The notes below the pieces were generated by a model, which was given only the letters and a program-made list of their open reading frames with translations, ran no database searches and was not told the DNA's origin. Position numbers and translations under genes: made by a program. This document shows, one piece after another, positions 34,697 through 43,171 of a stretch of DNA of 64,000 bases (positions within the stretch are counted from its first letter, which is position 1; the number at the start of each line of letters is the position of its first letter). This DNA is from Massilia psychrophila (lineage in GTDB: Bacteria; Pseudomonadota; Gammaproteobacteria; Burkholderiales; Burkholderiaceae_D). Where the stretch lies: the NCBI RefSeq assembly GCF_002760665.1, contig NZ_PDOB01000017.1:31734-95733 (forward strand). Reading direction: 5' to 3'.

Positions 34697-36286
34697 ATGG
34701 ACTTGCTGACCGAACTGACCCGCACCGAACACGATCCCGCCGTGATCGCGCAGGTACGGGCATTGATTGAGCAGGCAGAAAAGGCCAAACAACTTCTGGC
34801 GCAGAACGATGCGAAGCTGGTGCAGCACGATGCCAGACTGAAAGAGAAAGACTTCAAGATTACGGCGCTGACGTTGGAACTGGCGTACTACCGCCGTATC
34901 CGCTTCGGCAGCAAAAGCGAAGCGTTCAGCGGCGAGCAGCGCGACCTGTTTGAAGAGACGGTCGATGCCGACCTGGCGGCGATCCTGGCCGAGTTGGAAC
35001 CACCGGACAGTGCACTGGACGGTGCGGCGCCAAAGCGCAAGCGCAGCGGCGCAGGCCGACAGCCGCTGCCGCCTGAACTGGAGCGCATCGAATACCGCCA
35101 TGAACCGGCGTCGTGCCAGTGCGACGCCTGCGGCAAGGCGCTGGTGTTGATCGGCGAAGACATCAGCGAACAGCTCGATGTCGAACCGGCGCGCTTCTTC
35201 GTGCACCGCCACATCCGTCCCCAATACGCCTGCCGCGCCTGCGAATGCGTGACGGCGGCGCCGGTGCCGCCTGCCATCATCGACGGCGGCATGGCCGCGC
35301 CAGGCCTGCTGGCCTGGGTGGCGGTGAGCAAATACACCGACCACTTGCCCCTGTATCGTATCGAGCAGATCGGTGCACGCCAGGGCGTGTCGCTGGCGCG
35401 CTCCACACTGGCCGAATGGATCGGCAAGATCGGTGTCGCGCTGCAGCCCTTGAACGAACGGCTGGCCGAACTGCTCCGGCAGCGTCCCTGTTTGCACGCC
35501 GACGAAACGCCCGTGCGCCAACTGGACCCTGGCAAAGGCAAAACCCGTCATGCCTATCTGTGGGCCTACCGCTCGAACAACTTCGACGAAGGGCCGCCCA
35601 TCGTCGTGTTCGACTACCAGACCGGGCGTGCAGGCGCGCATGCGCGCGTATTTCTGCTCGGTTGGCAGGGCCAGTTGATGGTCGACGATTACAGCGGCTA
35701 CAAAGCCATGTTCGCCACAGGCATCACGGAACTGGCATGCCTGGCGCATGTGCGCCGAAAATTCTTCGACCTGCATGCCGCCAACGGCAGCCCGATCGCG
35801 GCCGAGGCGCTGCGTCGGATCGGGCTGCTGTACGCCGTCGAGCAGCACGGCAGCGCACTGGCTGCGCCAGCGCGTTTGCAGCTGCGCCAGGAACAGGCCA
35901 GGCCGGCGCTGGCCGAACTGCACGCCTGGCTGCTCGTCGCCGGCAAGACCGTCGCCACCGGCAGCGGCACCGCCAAGGCGATCGACTATACGCTCAGGCG
36001 CTGGCCGGCCCTGATGCGCTATGCCGATTCGGGCATGCTACCGATCGACAACAATCCGGTCGAGAATGTGATCCGGCCGATCGCTGTGGGCAAGAAGAAC
36101 TGGCTGTTCGCCGGCTCAGAACGTGCGGGCCGCCGCGCCGCCGCGATACAAACCCTGCTCGCCACGGCCAAGCTGAACGGTCTCGAACCGCTGCGCTGGC
36201 TGACCGAGACGCTCGAGAAACTGCCTACTTGCCCCAACAGCCAGATAGATTCTCTGCTGCCGTTTGCGAAATCTACACGGCGTTAA
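34697..36286 (+). CDS. tnpC: IS66 transposase TnpC (copy B)
   Basis: Protein of 529 residues. A coiled N-terminal part (KQLLAQNDAKLVQHDARLKE) leads to RIRFGSKSEAFSGEQ. Zinc-binding CQCDACGKAL follows, and then the catalytic residues in LHADETPVRQLD, DDYSGYKAMF and NNPVENVIRPIAVGKKNWLF. The frame is intact and inside an intact element, so it may be active. Confidence 0.92.
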   Translation: MDLLTELTRTEHDPAVIAQVRALIEQAEKAKQLLAQNDAKLVQHDARLKEKDFKITALTLELAYYRRIRFGSKSEAFSGEQRDLFEETVDADLAAILAELEPPDSALDGAAPKRKRSGAGRQPLPPELERIEYRHEPASCQCDACGKALVLIGEDISEQLDVEPARFFVHRHIRPQYACRACECVTAAPVPPAIIDGGMAAPGLLAWVAVSKYTDHLPLYRIEQIGARQGVSLARSTLAEWIGKIGVALQPLNERLAELLRQRPCLHADETPVRQLDPGKGKTRHAYLWAYRSNNFDEGPPIVVFDYQTGRAGAHARVFLLGWQGQLMVDDYSGYKAMFATGITELACLAHVRRKFFDLHAANGSPIAAEALRRIGLLYAVEQHGSALAAPARLQLRQEQARPALAELHAWLLVAGKTVATGSGTAKAIDYTLRRWPALMRYADSGMLPIDNNPVENVIRPIAVGKKNWLFAGSERAGRRAAAIQTLLATAKLNGLEPLRWLTETLEKLPTCPNSQIDSLLPFAKSTRR

Positions 36287-36469
36287 ACCGGCAGCCTAGG
36301 TAGGCCGGCTGCACGCTTACGTTCATCTTTCCTGTACAGTTACTTCATCAGGACTGCTCTTGCCTGAGAGTTTGTCAACGCAATAGACCCAAAGCAGCCA
36401 TCCAACGGTACTTAGGCGTCTCAGCGCTTAAGTTGCCGGTAGCAAGCGTCATTGGAGGCGCCAATGGGC

Positions 36470-37423
36470 TCAGGCAGCGCCAGGTAAATAGCGCATCGCC
36501 ACGTTGCAGCGTGCGTAACGGGCGCCGTATCGCACCATGATGTCGGCGTCATGCTGAAAACCTGCTTTCTCATACAGGTGGATGCCAGCGGCGCATTTGG
36601 TGTTGGTAAGCAGGTACAGTGGCTCGGCACCGATTTGCATGGCACGTTCGATCATGGCACGCAAGAGGAATTCACCGACCTTCAGGCCGCGGGCGGTCGC
36701 CCGCACGCCCATCTTGGTCAGCTCGAAGCTCTGTTCGGCGGTCTTTTGCAGCGCGCAGGTGCCGACGATGCCGAGACCCTTGGCTTCAACGAACAAGATC
36801 ACACCACCCCGATCGACAATCCGCGCGCGCGGGTGTTCCAGCACTTCTCGGTCGGTCGCTTCGAGCTGGAACATGTCGTTGATCCATTCGGCGTTGATGT
36901 CGTGGAAGTACGGCGCCAAGTCGTCGCTATATTCACGGATCGTCAGGAGAGGCGGGTTTGATTGGGCGGCAACGACATCGATCGGCGTCGCATCCAACGC
37001 GGTTTCGAGTTCGGCCAGCTGCGCCATGAAGCTATCGAGCCGGTCGTGCAGGAGCGTACCGACGGCCGCCCCGACCTGAGGGAAAACCTTGAGGCGCGCG
37101 CGCGCCATTGCCGCTTCGCCTGCCGGCGTGAGCGAGATCGTGCGCAGGCGCTGGTCGCCCCCCGTCTTAGAAAGCACCAAACCCAGTTCGACCAACTGGC
37201 CGACCGCGCGCGTGACGCCAGGCTGGCTGACCCCGACGGCCTGCGCCAACTGGCCGATCGACATCGGTTGCTTGTCGAGTGCGGCAAGCAATGGCATGTG
37301 CGAAGGTTGCACAGGCAACCCAGCATCGGTGATGACCTTGGCTGCGCCGGCCTGCATCCGGTCGCCCAGTCGTTTCAAGCGGCTGCCAAGGAAGACGGCG
37401 CCGTAGTCTCGCAAGATATCCAT
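36470..37423 (-). CDS. Bifunctional MarR-type regulator/GNAT acetyltransferase
   Basis: Protein of 317 residues. Residues 1-145 are a winged helix of the MarR type, with recognition segment SIGQLAQAVGVSQPGVTRAV and wing GGDQRLRTISLTPAGEAAM. Residues 155-317 are a GNAT fold, with MGVRATARGLKVGEFLLRAM as the acetyl-CoA loop (RxxGxG/A-like) and AGIHLYEKAGFQHD near the end. Such fusions are known; the acetylated substrate is not. A nearly perfect palindrome at 37445-37464, just ahead of the start, is a likely autoregulatory operator. The gene lies just outside the mobile-element island. Confidence 0.85.
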   Translation of the reverse strand: MDILRDYGAVFLGSRLKRLGDRMQAGAAKVITDAGLPVQPSHMPLLAALDKQPMSIGQLAQAVGVSQPGVTRAVGQLVELGLVLSKTGGDQRLRTISLTPAGEAAMARARLKVFPQVGAAVGTLLHDRLDSFMAQLAELETALDATPIDVVAAQSNPPLLTIREYSDDLAPYFHDINAEWINDMFQLEATDREVLEHPRARIVDRGGVILFVEAKGLGIVGTCALQKTAEQSFELTKMGVRATARGLKVGEFLLRAMIERAMQIGAEPLYLLTNTKCAAGIHLYEKAGFQHDADIMVRYGARYARCNVAMRYLPGAA

Positions 37424-37444
37424 CGCTGTAGATCCTTTCCTATT

Positions 37445-37464
37445 TTATATAACGCGGTATATAA
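37445..37464. promoter_or_regulatory. Palindromic operator upstream of MarR-GNAT gene
   Basis: TTATATAACGCGGTATATAA has 7-bp inverted arms around a six-base centre, 22 bases before the start. This spacing and symmetry suit a MarR dimer. Confidence 0.6.
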
Positions 37465-37880
37465 CAATATATGGATATGTGTTCAGGATGTCAAGATCGC
37501 ATGTCTGTAGGTGATCTGCAAAAGGAGGAGTTGCCCAGTGGCTCAGCGTGCAGGGGCGTACGTGGTGCAGAACATGGCGATCCTGAGCTGTCCGGACAAC
37601 AAGACATCGGATGGAACGCTCGTCAGTGCAACGAATTGGTCAAAAGGTGTTTTGCCAACGTCGTTCTGTTATGGCCGCTTCTGGCCGAAAGCGGAAGTTG
37701 CGTATGGACGGTTGTACCGTACAGGTACACCTGTAAGAGGCACTGCCAGTGAGACACTTTCACGTCTCACATGGATGAATACGTCGCATTTGAGACATCG
37801 TCGTCCCATTGTCCAGGCCCTAGCGAGACGATATCCATGCCTTGCGGTATTTGCAGGTAGCGTGAGCAAGAAGTCGTGGA
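37465..37880. other. Intergenic stretch without a supported gene
   Basis: A 149-codon plus-strand frame (37511-37960) lacks a recognisable domain and runs into a repeat-like region. GAGAC/GTCTC pairs near 37750-37800 look like element debris. I support no gene here. Confidence 0.4.
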
Positions 37881-38007
37881 ATGCGAGCCAGTGTCGTCGA
37901 TTGCAAGCTCATTTGCAGATAGCGCGAGCACGAGCGTCCCGTCCGTTGCAGTTAATTTGAGCCGAGATCGGCGCCGAATGCGAGCACGGTCTGTTTGAAA
38001 TGCGAGC
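37881..38007. repeat. Cluster of GCGAGC-type motifs (possible transposon end)
   Basis: ATGCGAGC occurs at 37881, 37979 and 38000, with variants TTGCAAGC at 37901, GCGCGAGC near 37922 and TTTGAGCC at 37956. Spaced variants of one short motif are typical of transposase-binding arrays at the ends of IS21-, Mu- or Tn7-like elements. No transposase gene is attached. Confidence 0.4.
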
Positions 38008-38014
38008 CGCTACA

Positions 38015-38050
38015 ATTAGTCATCGCATTAGTCATTGCATTCGTCATCGG
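38015..38050. repeat. 12-bp tandem repeat, three units
   Basis: ATTAGTCATCGC, ATTAGTCATTGC and ATTCGTCATCGG lie head to tail next to the GCGAGC cluster. Confidence 0.75.
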
Positions 38051-38226
38051 ACATGCCCACCGGTGACCAAGCAATGCCGCTGGCGGCAACTTTCAAGCCG
38101 GGGATCACACCCCTGACAGGACGGACGCGCTGGCGCGCAGGCAACAGATTATGTGAACATAAGCTATTGCTCCGCGTGGCGGCAGATCTTTTATGACTTC
38201 TTTCTGTCCGCTTCGCCTGGGGCCGC

Positions 38227-38799
38227 CTATCGCGCAACGGCGCTGGCAGTGGCAGGCTGTTCTTTGGCCATTTGCAAGTGCTGTTCGACGACCGGCCTCA
38301 TCTTGGCAGCGGCTGCCTTGACGTCCGGATCTTTGGCGTTCGAAGCGGCCTTGACCAGCTTGTTGTGCATTTTGGTATGGTCGGAGACGCCGGCGCCTTT
38401 CATGTAAGCCTTGTCGAAGGCGCCACCCGACATGTTGTCGAGCCTGGCCGCCATCGCCTTGTGCGGCGCGTCGAGTTCGGTCGGCAAGGTAACACCTTTG
38501 GCTTGCGCCAGCGTGGTGACGTCACCCTGCGCCGCGGTGTGGTCGTCGATCATTTTCTGCGCATACGTTTTCACCTGCGGGTTCTGGCTTTTGGCGAGCG
38601 CCATCTTGCCGGCGGCCACTTCGGCCATGTTGGACATCGCCATATCGACAACCACCTTCTGGTCTGCCTTGCCGAGGGTCGCTGCGGCAGCGCCTGCTGC
38701 GGGAGCAGCCGGTGCCGACGTTTGCGCCTGGCTGAGGGCGGGGATCGCCAGGGCGGAGGCGATCAGCAAGCTGATGACGGCAGATTTCGTTTGGGGCAT
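38227..38799 (-). CDS. DUF4142 exported protein
   Basis: Protein of 190 residues. Signal peptide ends near SQAQTSA; an Ala/Pro-rich linker follows. The DUF4142 helical bundle contains MAMSNMAEVAAGKMALAKSQ, VKTYAQKMIDDHTAAQGDV and DKAYMKGAGVSDHTKMHNKL, with the conserved histidines of this ferritin-like fold. It should be periplasmic. Its function is unknown, although such proteins are common in stress loci. AAGGAG lies six bases upstream of ATG 38799. Confidence 0.85.
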   Translation of the reverse strand: MPQTKSAVISLLIASALAIPALSQAQTSAPAAPAAGAAAATLGKADQKVVVDMAMSNMAEVAAGKMALAKSQNPQVKTYAQKMIDDHTAAQGDVTTLAQAKGVTLPTELDAPHKAMAARLDNMSGGAFDKAYMKGAGVSDHTKMHNKLVKAASNAKDPDVKAAAAKMRPVVEQHLQMAKEQPATASAVAR

Positions 38800-39042
38800 G
38801 TTGTACTCCTTCGGTGGTCGGATGAATCGGTGAACATTCCACGTCAAGTGTAATTAAGTTGATACGACACACGCGCCACGTAGCCCGAAAGCAAGGAAAA
38901 ACCGGACGCAACGAAAGCTGCGTTCCTTGGTGCAGGGCCGCAACGCCACGGCTGGCCCTAGTTTGGGAATTTTTCATCCCGCACTCTGCAAATTTTTCCG
39001 ACCGCGGTAAGTTGACAACACCCGCGACACTTGTTTCAACCG

Positions 39043-39072
39043 AAAACCGCCCGTGCAAGGCGGGCGGGCGGT
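39043..39072 (-). terminator. Terminator of the glycosyltransferase operon
   Basis: On the minus strand ACCGCCCG pairs with CGGGCGGT (8-bp stem), followed by TTTTC. It begins 23 bases beyond the glycosyltransferase stop. Confidence 0.65.
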
Positions 39073-39094
39073 AAACATGTCGGCAAGGCCTGAA

Positions 39095-40249
39095 TCAGGC
39101 CGTGAGGTAGCCGTAGTTGGGCACCGCGGCGGCCGGCGTGCGCACTGTCGGGATCGAGCGTGGGGTGGTTTCGATCAAGGCGCGCATGCGGTCCGCCGTC
39201 ACCTGCCACGATGTGCCGGCGACAATGGCGCGCATCGTCCCGACCATTGCTGCCTTTTGCTGTTCCGACATTTCCAGCGCGGTGTCGCACGCGGCGATAA
39301 ATTTGTCGTACGTGTCGGCAACAGCGACAACATGGCCATATGGCACCGCGACGTCGGTAATCGGGGTGCTAACGATCGGCAACTCCGCGGCCATGTACTC
39401 GAGTACTTTGGTCGGGCTGATGAACCGGGTCGATTCATTCAGGGCAAACGGCATCAGGCAGACGTCCCAGCCGGCCAGGAACTGCGGCAAGGCATCGTAC
39501 GATTGCTGGCCCAGATAGTGGATGTTGGCGCGTTGCGGCAGGCGGGCCGCATCGATCTTGACGACCGGACCGACCATCACCAGCTGCCAATCCGGTCGCG
39601 CGTCGGCCAGCACTGAAAGCAGGTCGAGGTCGAAGCGCTCGTCGATGACGCCGTAGAAACCGAGTCGTGGGCCTTTGATGCCGGCCTGGGCGGGATGGCT
39701 GATGGCGCGCTCGAGCGCACGGCCGAAGTGGACCGCGTCGACGCTGCTTGAGAAGCAGTGGGCGTTGGTGTGGCGCTCGCGCTTCGCTTCGAACAGGCTC
39801 GGCCCGCCCGTAAAGACCAGGTCGGCGATCCCCAGCAAGGCGGACTCGCGCTGCAGCAGCTGTTTCGGCGAGTTCTTGAAAGCGGCCAGTTCATCCATGC
39901 AGTCGTAGATCACCAGCGATGGGTGCAGACCCTGCAACAGCGGCAAGGCCATCGGCGTATAAAACCACACGACCGGATCTTCGGCGTCACTGACGAGATC
40001 GGCGAGCAGCGGTTGCAGCAGCGGAATCTGGTCATCGTGAAAGCCCACTGCGTGCGACGACGTATGCGGCTGGCAGACGGTGACGTTGGGGGCGACGAGC
40101 GTCGTCTTCAGGAAATCGCCGCCGTCGTAGTAGATCGGCTCTTCGACCATGATGATCTGATAGTGCTCGGCAAGCCGGGTCAGTAGCTGCTGCGGGCGTT
40201 GGAACACGAAATCCCAGCGCAGGTGGCAAAATACAATGATCTTGGTCAT
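39095..40249 (-). CDS. GT4-type glycosyltransferase
   Basis: Protein of 384 residues with a GT-B fold. IIVFCHLRWDFVFQRPQQLL at the N terminus is a signature of a group often encoded beside, or fused to, UDP-galactopyranose mutase. FYTPMALPLLQGLHPSLVIY and GFYGVIDERFDLDLL start the second domain, and PTKVLEYMAAELPIVSTPI is the nucleotide-sugar-binding EX7E-like region. It is probably cytoplasmic or membrane-peripheral and adds a sugar to a surface glycan; donor and acceptor are unknown. AAGGAAA precedes ATG 40249. It is the last gene of a minus-strand run galT-galK-GH2-GT, with 47 bases after the GH2 gene. Confidence 0.82.
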   Translation of the reverse strand: MTKIIVFCHLRWDFVFQRPQQLLTRLAEHYQIIMVEEPIYYDGGDFLKTTLVAPNVTVCQPHTSSHAVGFHDDQIPLLQPLLADLVSDAEDPVVWFYTPMALPLLQGLHPSLVIYDCMDELAAFKNSPKQLLQRESALLGIADLVFTGGPSLFEAKRERHTNAHCFSSSVDAVHFGRALERAISHPAQAGIKGPRLGFYGVIDERFDLDLLSVLADARPDWQLVMVGPVVKIDAARLPQRANIHYLGQQSYDALPQFLAGWDVCLMPFALNESTRFISPTKVLEYMAAELPIVSTPITDVAVPYGHVVAVADTYDKFIAACDTALEMSEQQKAAMVGTMRAIVAGTSWQVTADRMRALIETTPRSIPTVRTPAAAVPNYGYLTA

Positions 40250-40296
40250 ACAATTTCCTTTCGGCCCTCGTGGGGCGCTAGTTAATCAGAACTGCA

Positions 40297-42063
40297 TTAC
40301 TCCTCGAGCCGGACGTTGCGCGTTGCCGCGCTGATCAGCTCAAGAGGAATCTTGGGTGTCCGGTCGGCGTGCAGCAGGCCGTTGGCCTCCTGGAACGTGT
40401 CGGCGAACTGGGTATAGCAAAAGCCGCTGAACATGAAGGTCGTGTTGACGACCTCCAGCAAGCTGCGGTACAACTCATGAAAACTGTCATCCGAATTGGC
40501 GCGCGAGTAACCCCACGTCACGATGGCGCTTTCGGCCTTGTCGTAGGCAATGCCGCCGAATTCGGTGAGCACGATCGGCTGGCCACGGTGCGGAAAGCCG
40601 TCGAGGGTCAGGATGCGCCCGCCCGGACGGCGCTGGTCGAACAAGGTGCGCACCGGGTCGCTCACTTCATAACGGGCGCGCAGCTTGGCGGGGTCGCAGT
40701 CGTAGTCGTGGATGCCGAGGATGTCGGTGGCCGATGCTTCCCAGCCATCGTTGCCGATCACCGGCCGGGTCGAGTCGAGCGTTTTCGTCAGGTGGTAGAG
40801 CGCTTCGACCGCGTTGCGGTGGGCCTGGATCGAGGTCAGGTTCGGCACCCCCCACGATTCGTTGAACGGCACCCACACGATGATGCAGGGATGGCTGTAG
40901 TCGCGCTCGATCGCCTCGGTCCATTCGCGCACCAGCTGGGTGATCGCCAGCGGCGTGAAACGGTAAGCCGAAGGCATCTCTTCCCATACCAGAAGACCCA
41001 GTCTGTCGGCCCAGTACAGGTAGCGCGGATCCTCGATTTTCTGGTGTTTGCGCACGCCGTTGAATCCCATCGCCTTGGCCAGCTCGACGTCGCCTCTGAG
41101 GGCGTCGTCCGAAGGCGCCGTCATCAACGTTTCGGGCCAATAGCCCTGGTCGAGCACCATGCGCAGCGGATACGGACGGCCGTTGAGCATCAAGCGGTCG
41201 CGGTTGATCGCAAACGAGCGCAACGCGGTGTACGAATAAACGTTTTCGAGCCGGCGTCCGGCGTGGAACAGCGTCAGTTCGCAATCGAGCAAAGTCGGCC
41301 GTTCCGGGCTCCACAACAATTCGTTGCGCGAATCGTCGATGCCAGGGTCCGACAGGACGATCTTGCGGATCGCTTCGTGGCCCACCAGTTTGTACAGGTC
41401 GTCGGCCAGCAGCGTTCTGCCGTGGCGGATTTTTACCTCGACCATCAGGTCATCGCGCAGGTCGCCGCCGACCCGCACCTCGCAGCCGATTTCAAAGCCT
41501 TCGAACGACGGCGTCCAGCGCAGCGCGGCGATATAGGTGGCCGCCACGCGCTCGAGCCAGACCGTCTGCCAGATGCCGGTGGTGCGCGGATACCAGATCG
41601 AGTGCTCGTGGCGCAGCCAGTCCTGCTTGCCGCGCGGCTTGGCCAGGTCGTGCGGATCGTCGAGCGCCTGCAAGGTCACTACCTGCAGACCGCCAGCGCG
41701 CAAGACGTGGCTGATGTCGGCTGAAAACGGGGTATGCCCGCCCGTATGATCGGCAACGAACACGTCGTTCACCCACACCCGCGCGGAGTAGTCGACGGCG
41801 CCGAAATGCAGGAGTACCCGGCCGTTGCCGCGGTCGATGTCGAACTCGCGCCGGTACCAGCAGCAGGTATGGAAATCGGTGTCGCCGATGCCGCTTGCCC
41901 GCGCCTCGGGCGCGAACGGCACGACGATCTGGTGGGTCCACTCGATCGGGTCGCTCGGCCCGGTATAGCGCCGCGCGTCGTCGAAGGCGAACTGCCACGG
42001 CCCGTTGAGCGACTGCCAGTGGTCACGCACGAGCTGGGGACGTGGGTACATGTGTTGGGTCAT
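40297..42063 (-). CDS. GH2 family glycosidase (beta-galactosidase/glucuronidase-like)
   Basis: Protein of 588 residues. An N-terminal jelly-roll sugar-binding domain (LNGPWQFAFDD, HFGAVDYSARVWVNDVFVAD) is followed by an immunoglobulin-like domain and a TIM barrel. The barrel contains GFNGVRKHQKIEDPRYLYWA, the acid/base in WVPFNESWGVPN and the nucleophile in VLTEFGGIAYD. There is no signal peptide, so it should act in the cytoplasm. ATG 42063 is eight bases after the galK stop and has AGGAA upstream, which fits operon translation. Given galK and galT, a galactoside substrate is plausible but unproven. Confidence 0.85.
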   Translation of the reverse strand: MTQHMYPRPQLVRDHWQSLNGPWQFAFDDARRYTGPSDPIEWTHQIVVPFAPEARASGIGDTDFHTCCWYRREFDIDRGNGRVLLHFGAVDYSARVWVNDVFVADHTGGHTPFSADISHVLRAGGLQVVTLQALDDPHDLAKPRGKQDWLRHEHSIWYPRTTGIWQTVWLERVAATYIAALRWTPSFEGFEIGCEVRVGGDLRDDLMVEVKIRHGRTLLADDLYKLVGHEAIRKIVLSDPGIDDSRNELLWSPERPTLLDCELTLFHAGRRLENVYSYTALRSFAINRDRLMLNGRPYPLRMVLDQGYWPETLMTAPSDDALRGDVELAKAMGFNGVRKHQKIEDPRYLYWADRLGLLVWEEMPSAYRFTPLAITQLVREWTEAIERDYSHPCIIVWVPFNESWGVPNLTSIQAHRNAVEALYHLTKTLDSTRPVIGNDGWEASATDILGIHDYDCDPAKLRARYEVSDPVRTLFDQRRPGGRILTLDGFPHRGQPIVLTEFGGIAYDKAESAIVTWGYSRANSDDSFHELYRSLLEVVNTTFMFSGFCYTQFADTFQEANGLLHADRTPKIPLELISAATRNVRLEE

Positions 42064-42070
42064 CAGTTCC

Positions 42071-43171
42071 TCATTGAATTGCAGAATTTGGAAGAAGCAA
42101 GCCGGCGCTGCCGCCGCCGGCATTGAAGCGTTCGACGACCTTGCCGCCAATGGCCGCGGCGCTGCCCTTGCGGCACAAGGCCACGCAGGCGCCGCCGAAG
42201 CCGGCGCCGGTAAGCCGGGCGCCATGCACGCCATCCTCCGCGCACAACATGTCGACGAGAGTGTCGAGCGCGTTGACCGACACTTGGTAGTCGTCGCGCA
42301 GGCTGGCGTGCGAGGCGCTCATCAATTGGCCGAAACGTGCGGCATCGACGCCGCCGGCAGCTTCCAGCACGCGCCAATTTTCGGTGACGACATGGCGGGC
42401 GCGCTGGCGTATCGGTTCCGGCAACGCCTCGACGGCCTTGATGTCGGCAACGTCGCGCAGCGCCGGCACGCCCAGCATGCTGGCGGCGCGCTCGCACTCG
42501 GCGCGCCGTTCGTTGTATTTGCTCGTTTCGAGCTTGCGCGCCACGCCCGAATCGATGACGATGATTTCCGCCGCGTCCGGCAGCGGCAGGAGTTTGGTGG
42601 CGAGGGTGCGGGCGTCGAGGAACAGCATGCTTACCTCGTCGGCCAGGCTCGAAGCCATCTGGTCCATCACGCCGCAGTTCACGCCCGCATACGCGATTTC
42701 GGCCTGCTGGGCAAGCAGCGCCAGCGCGACGTCGTCGAGTTCGACTGCCAGCAGGCGGCGCAATGCACGCAGGGTCGCCACTTCGAGCGCGGCGCTGCTC
42801 GACAGGCCAGTCCCGAGCGGCACGTTCGAGTCGACATGCACCTGCAGCGGCGGCACCGCCACCCCGCGCGCCTCGAGCAGGCGGATGCAGCCGAAGATGT
42901 AGCGCGCAAAACCTGACGGCGCGTCCTCACCCGCACCGAACGCCGCCTCGCTGCCGAGCGTGGCTGAATGGAAGCGATAACCGGGCGCCGAAACGACCGC
43001 CATGCTGACCGTGGTGCGTTGAGGCGTGGCAATCGGCAGCATGAAGCCGTCGTTGTAATCGGTGTGCTCGCCGAGCAGGTTGACCCTGCCAGGGGCGCTC
43101 GCCTGGATGAAAGAGCGGCCGGCGAAAAACTCGGCGGCGCTCATCGGCGGTCGTGTCAGTGTCGCTGTCAT
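42071..43171 (-). CDS. galK: Galactokinase
   Basis: Protein of 366 residues, GHMP kinase family. The galactokinase signature GRVNLLGEHTDYNDGFMLP is near residues 29-47, the ATP loop PLGTGLSSSAALEVAT near 118-133, and the C-terminal motif ARLTGAGFGGACVALC. It phosphorylates alpha-D-galactose at C1 in the Leloir pathway. The start overlaps the galT stop as ATGA. The adjacent galT supplies the next step, and an aldose epimerase gene lies far away at 16-17 kb. Confidence 0.93.
   Translation of the reverse strand: MTATLTRPPMSAAEFFAGRSFIQASAPGRVNLLGEHTDYNDGFMLPIATPQRTTVSMAVVSAPGYRFHSATLGSEAAFGAGEDAPSGFARYIFGCIRLLEARGVAVPPLQVHVDSNVPLGTGLSSSAALEVATLRALRRLLAVELDDVALALLAQQAEIAYAGVNCGVMDQMASSLADEVSMLFLDARTLATKLLPLPDAAEIIVIDSGVARKLETSKYNERRAECERAASMLGVPALRDVADIKAVEALPEPIRQRARHVVTENWRVLEAAGGVDAARFGQLMSASHASLRDDYQVSVNALDTLVDMLCAEDGVHGARLTGAGFGGACVALCRKGSAAAIGGKVVERFNAGGGSAGLLLPNSAIQ

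Larger units (their letters stand above)
33956..36320 (+). mobile_element. Complete IS66 family element (copy B), nested
   Basis: Element of 2365 bp with terminal inverted repeats starting GTAAGCGTCCAGCCG (left) and GTAAGCGTGCAGCCG (right). A perfect 8-bp target duplication GTTCATCT lies at 33948-33955 and 36321-36328. It sits in the 3' non-coding part of the IS1182-like element. It carries tnpA, tnpB and tnpC on the plus strand and differs clearly in sequence from copy A, so it is a separate IS66 lineage. Confidence 0.95.
32484..36386 (+). mobile_element. IS1182-like element interrupted by an IS66 element
   Basis: The left end CTATTGCGTTGAAAAACTC (32484) is the inverted match of the right end (36368-36386, reverse complement CTATTGCGTTGACAAACTC). 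Removing the nested IS66 element and one target copy leaves about 1.53 kb, normal for a single-transposase IS. No target duplication is obvious at its own flanks (GGC versus ACC). The transposase is frameshifted, so the element is probably dead in cis. Confidence 0.8.

Noticed and set aside
34448..35923. Minus-strand frame of 491 codons
   Set aside because: Antisense to tnpC of IS66 copy B, with no motif or ribosome site.
37511..37960. Plus-strand ORF of 149 codons
   Set aside because: No domain, unusual composition, and it runs into the GCGAGC repeat cluster; probably non-coding debris.
40369..41724. Long plus-strand frame of 451 codons
   Set aside because: It lies antisense to the well-supported GH2 gene, has biased composition without motifs, and is an expected shadow in high-GC DNA.
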